In this document: positions 61,545 to 64,000 of the stretch, in pieces
How positions within the stretch are numbered: the first letter of the stretch is position 1
Layout: the number at the start of each line of letters is the position of its first letter
NCBI GenBank assembly: GCA_018819925.1
Contig: JAHJPG010000078.1
Coordinates: forward strand, 43,734-107,733
Source of the DNA: Pseudomonadota bacterium
GTDB taxonomy: Bacteria > Desulfobacterota > Desulfarculia > Desulfarculales > Desulfarculaceae
Direction: 5' to 3'
Length of the DNA: 64,000 bases
The notes under the pieces: generated by a model
The model's input: the letters and a program-made list of their open reading frames with translations, nothing else
Told to the model about the DNA's origin: nothing
Database searches by the model: none
Position numbers and translations under genes: made by a program

Positions 61545-62465
61545 TTACTTACTAACGTCAGATTTTCCTGTGGATAAAAAATCCAGTTCTTTATATTCTG
61601 GGTCGGGATAACTATAAAATCCCTTGCCAGTTTTGTAACCGAGTTCACAATTTTCAACCATTTTTTTCAAAGCCGTAGGTGGCTTATATTTAGGATCCTT
61701 TGTTTCATTGAAATAACTCAATTCAACATTGTATACTACGTCCAATCCAATCTGGTCCATCATACCGAAAAGTCCAAAGGGCATGCCGGTCCAAGTCATC
61801 CACGCCCTGTCCATATCTTCAAAGTCAACATTACCATCAGCCCACATACGCATCGCCTCTCGCCTTGCGGCGTGCTGTATCCGATTCAAACAGAAGCCAA
61901 AGGTCTCCTTTTTAAGTCGAATAGGTATGCAGCCTATGGAACGCACCCATTTCATGCAGGTTTCAATCGTTTTTATCGAGGTATGGCGCCCCCCCATGAC
62001 ATCGACCAAATTCATGCCCAAAGCGGGAAAATAAAAATGCAAGTTTAGGCATTTAGAAGGCTTTTTTGTAACGTCTTCTATTTTAGATATCGGTATGGTT
62101 GAACTGTTTGTCGCTAAAATTGTTCGTTCAGGTGACAAGCGGTCCAGTTTTGCAAAAATCGCCCGTTTCAATTCCATTTGCTCGGGCACTGCTTCGATCA
62201 CTAAATCAGCATCAGCCAACACCTGTTCCAACTCACTGGTTAGGCTAACTTTTGCGAGACCTTGATGCCAGGTTTCCAGTCCAGTTACAGGAAGCATTTT
62301 TTGGGCTTTAATGGATGATAGAATGATGTCATTGGATCTTTCAAAGGAGCCTTTTACTTCATCGAACCCAGACACTTGGTAGCCATAACATGCTGCCTGT
62401 ATGGCTATTTGAGTACCAATAATACCCATGCCAATTACTGCTACCTTCTCAATATTATACGTCAT
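61545..62465 (-). CDS. 3-hydroxyacyl-CoA dehydrogenase family protein
   Basis: A 306-residue NAD-dependent dehydrogenase. The nucleotide motif is VAVIGMGIIGTQIAIQAA, followed by VIEAVPEQMELKRAIF and a region LNLHFYFPALGMNLVDVM containing the catalytic histidine. Then NRIQHAARREAMRMW and KTGKGFYSYPDPEY at the end. AAGGAGAATC precedes the ATG. It is clearly more AT-rich than the left part of the window. It lies upstream of the aconitase X control region and may oxidise the product or substrate of that pathway. Confidence 0.85.
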   Translation of the reverse strand: MTYNIEKVAVIGMGIIGTQIAIQAACYGYQVSGFDEVKGSFERSNDIILSSIKAQKMLPVTGLETWHQGLAKVSLTSELEQVLADADLVIEAVPEQMELKRAIFAKLDRLSPERTILATNSSTIPISKIEDVTKKPSKCLNLHFYFPALGMNLVDVMGGRHTSIKTIETCMKWVRSIGCIPIRLKKETFGFCLNRIQHAARREAMRMWADGNVDFEDMDRAWMTWTGMPFGLFGMMDQIGLDVVYNVELSYFNETKDPKYKPPTALKKMVENCELGYKTGKGFYSYPDPEYKELDFLSTGKSDVSK

Positions 62466-62597
62466 GTAAACGATTCTCCTTAGAGCATCATTGTGTTGAG
62501 TGGTTTTCTAATAATTGTTTACATCCGAGTTTCTTCCTGTTGAAACACTACCTACAGTATCGGTACGTTATGGCATACTTTATCCCATGCTTAGCAC

Positions 62598-64000
62598 CTA
62601 ACCACTTATAGCAGGGAGAGCATCCATGAGCTCAGGTAAAAACAACACGACAATTGGAAACAAGGTCAATATAATTATTGTAATTACCTGCATTATTATA
62701 AATGGAGTTACACCTCGAAAAATGGTGCCCATGGAAACGTCGCCAACTGATGAATGGATCACAAATACATTAATTCCAACGGGCGGTGAAATTTGTCCCA
62801 TTTCCATCATAATAACCATTACAACTCCAAACCATATTGGATCAAACCCTAGAGCAATTATGGATGGAAATATGATAGGCAACGTCACCATTATCATGGG
62901 TATGATATTCATAACCATGCCGAGGAAAAAGTATAAAACGAGGACGCTGGCAAAAAATACATAGCGGGGTAAATTCAACGATTCTAGCCAATTAGACAAG
63001 TTAATCGGCAACTCGGTAAGCGTTATAAAGTTTCCCAAAATCGCCACGCCGATTAACAAGGTTATTATCATTGCTGACATTTCAATTCCGACTATCACTG
63101 ATTCTATAAATTTAGGCCAGGTGAAAGATGAGGATAAAATCGCTAATATTAAAGCCCCCACAAGACCAACCCCCCCTGCCTCCGTAGGTGTTACTATCCC
63201 TGAATATATTCCCCCGATAACCATCACAAAGAGTACAACTACTTTCCAAGTTCCCTTGATTGATGATATTTTTTCCAACCAAGTGAAGGCTTTGGTGGTA
63301 GGCGCCAAGTTAGGATTTAGTTTGCATCGTAAAAAAATAATTATGGAAAATAAACCAATCATAATCAGGCCGGGAATAATGCCAGCCATGAAAAGTTTAC
63401 CCACCGATTGTTCAGTAATAATTCCGTAAGCAATGAACCCAATGCTTGGCGGTATTAGGATTCCCAGGGTCCCGCCTGCGGCTACGGAACCGGTCGCCAG
63501 GGAATCATCATAATTATATTTTTTCATTTCGGGTAAAGCAACGGAACTCATGGTTGCCGCATTTGCCATGCTGTCTCCGCATATGGCAGCAAATCCTCCG
63601 CAGCCGACTATGGTTGCGATGGCTAACCCGCCAGGAATCCTAGCCAACCACATGTGAGCCGTTTTGAATAGTGCCTTGCTTATACCGGCATTGAGACAAA
63701 ATAGCCCCATTAAAATGAAAAAGGGAATTACACAAAAATAATATTCGGCAACACTGTCATAGCTCTGCAATCGCACCGATCCCAATGCAATATCCGCACC
63801 GGTAAGGCACCAAGTACCCAGCATACCGAAAAAACCCATGGCAAAGGCCACAGGAAATCCAAAGAACATGAATAAAAGGGCAAGAGCGAGAATTATCAAG
63901 GCTAGGGTAGTTTTTTCCAACTGAATGCCAAATGATTGATATGCAAAAGGAAGCATGATAAAGATGGCGGCTATGATTATAGCCAAAAACGACAAACATA
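62598..64000 (-). CDS. TRAP transporter large permease (partial, runs off the right edge)
   Basis: At least 467 codons of a DctM-type permease with about twelve hydrophobic segments, including GGFAAICGDSMANAATMSSV, GTLGILIPPSIGFIAYGIIT, PTEAGGVGLVGALILA and GQISPPVGINVFVIHSS. The frame remains open to the window end, where it codes an extra hydrophobic segment before the usual DctM start, so the start is outside the window or an N-terminal extension or fusion exists. It lies 132 bases upstream of the dehydrogenase gene and may import the substrate of the aconitase X-dehydratase pathway. It is AT-rich like its neighbours. Confidence 0.85.
   Translation of the reverse strand, partial: CLSFLAIIIAAIFIMLPFAYQSFGIQLEKTTLALIILALALLFMFFGFPVAFAMGFFGMLGTWCLTGADIALGSVRLQSYDSVAEYYFCVIPFFILMGLFCLNAGISKALFKTAHMWLARIPGGLAIATIVGCGGFAAICGDSMANAATMSSVALPEMKKYNYDDSLATGSVAAGGTLGILIPPSIGFIAYGIITEQSVGKLFMAGIIPGLIMIGLFSIIIFLRCKLNPNLAPTTKAFTWLEKISSIKGTWKVVVLFVMVIGGIYSGIVTPTEAGGVGLVGALILAILSSSFTWPKFIESVIVGIEMSAMIITLLIGVAILGNFITLTELPINLSNWLESLNLPRYVFFASVLVLYFFLGMVMNIIPMIMVTLPIIFPSIIALGFDPIWFGVVMVIMMEMGQISPPVGINVFVIHSSVGDVSMGTIFRGVTPFIIMQVITIIILTLFPIVVLFLPELMDALPAISG

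Noticed and set aside
62466..62597. Possible sigma-54 promoter before the hydroxyacyl-CoA dehydrogenase gene (TGGCATAC near 62571)
   Set aside because: The GG and GC are 15 bases apart instead of 10, and the element points to the wrong strand.

Overview
The window looks like a chromosomal stretch of an anaerobic, high-GC Desulfobacterota (deltaproteobacterial) bacterium, possibly a sulfate reducer or syntroph. The reasons are a tungsten/molybdenum aldehyde:ferredoxin oxidoreductase, a ferredoxin-dependent 2-oxoacid oxidoreductase, an electron transfer flavoprotein with a built-in ferredoxin domain, 2-hydroxyacyl-CoA dehydratase/activator genes, GAK-system genes, many TRAP transporters and several sigma-54 regulators. 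The genus cannot be fixed from the sequence. No rRNA, tRNA, CRISPR array, phage or transposase gene was seen. Almost everything is a series of separate catabolic operons, each with its own regulator and transporter, and mostly on the minus strand.

Layout. 1-3896 (minus): a DctPQM TRAP transporter with a cupin protein and a metallo-beta-lactamase-fold hydrolase. 4488-8038 (plus): an acyl-CoA synthetase overlapping a CoA-disulfide reductase/rhodanese fusion. 8081-21192 (minus): a LacI-controlled operon with an SDR, an iron alcohol dehydrogenase, a LivKHMGF ABC importer, a zinc alcohol dehydrogenase, a MoaD-like protein, AOR and a LarA-like protein; two matched CG-centred operators sit at the same place relative to two promoters. 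21747-29341 (minus): a FadR-type regulator, a lactate-dehydrogenase-like flavoprotein, EtfB, ferredoxin-EtfA and KorDABC, which together would oxidise a 2-hydroxyacid to an acyl-CoA by electron confurcation. 29539-31279: two GAK-system genes. 31668-38533: an IclR regulator, a strongly altered EPSP-synthase-like enzyme, a TAXI TRAP transporter and an MFS carrier. 38834-41358: an XRE-cupin regulator, a 3-hydroxyacyl-CoA dehydrogenase-like enzyme and a BKACE enzyme, ending at a strong terminator.

41947-46443: a sigma-54-promoted gene for a GcvH-like protein with two identical four-cysteine modules and no lipoyl lysine, convergent with an archaemetzincin, an NtrC-type response regulator and a histidine kinase carrying an N-terminal Rossmann-like domain. 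46685-51459: an SsuABC-like importer, a BioB-like radical SAM enzyme and lipoyl synthase. 51787-52863: a winged-helix/ferredoxin protein.

The most unusual region is 52.9-64 kb. A broken aconitase-X-like remnant and a PAS/sigma-54 activator come first. They are followed on the minus strand by an operon coding aconitase X small and large subunits, a candidate 69-aa protein that exactly fills the gap, two 2-hydroxyacyl-CoA dehydratase-type subunits, their ATP-dependent activator and a CooC-like ATPase. A near-consensus sigma-54 promoter precedes the operon, and a hydroxyacyl-CoA dehydrogenase and a TRAP permease lie upstream. The right-hand part is visibly more AT-rich than the rest, which suggests transfer. 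The substrate of this putative two-dehydratase pathway is unknown.
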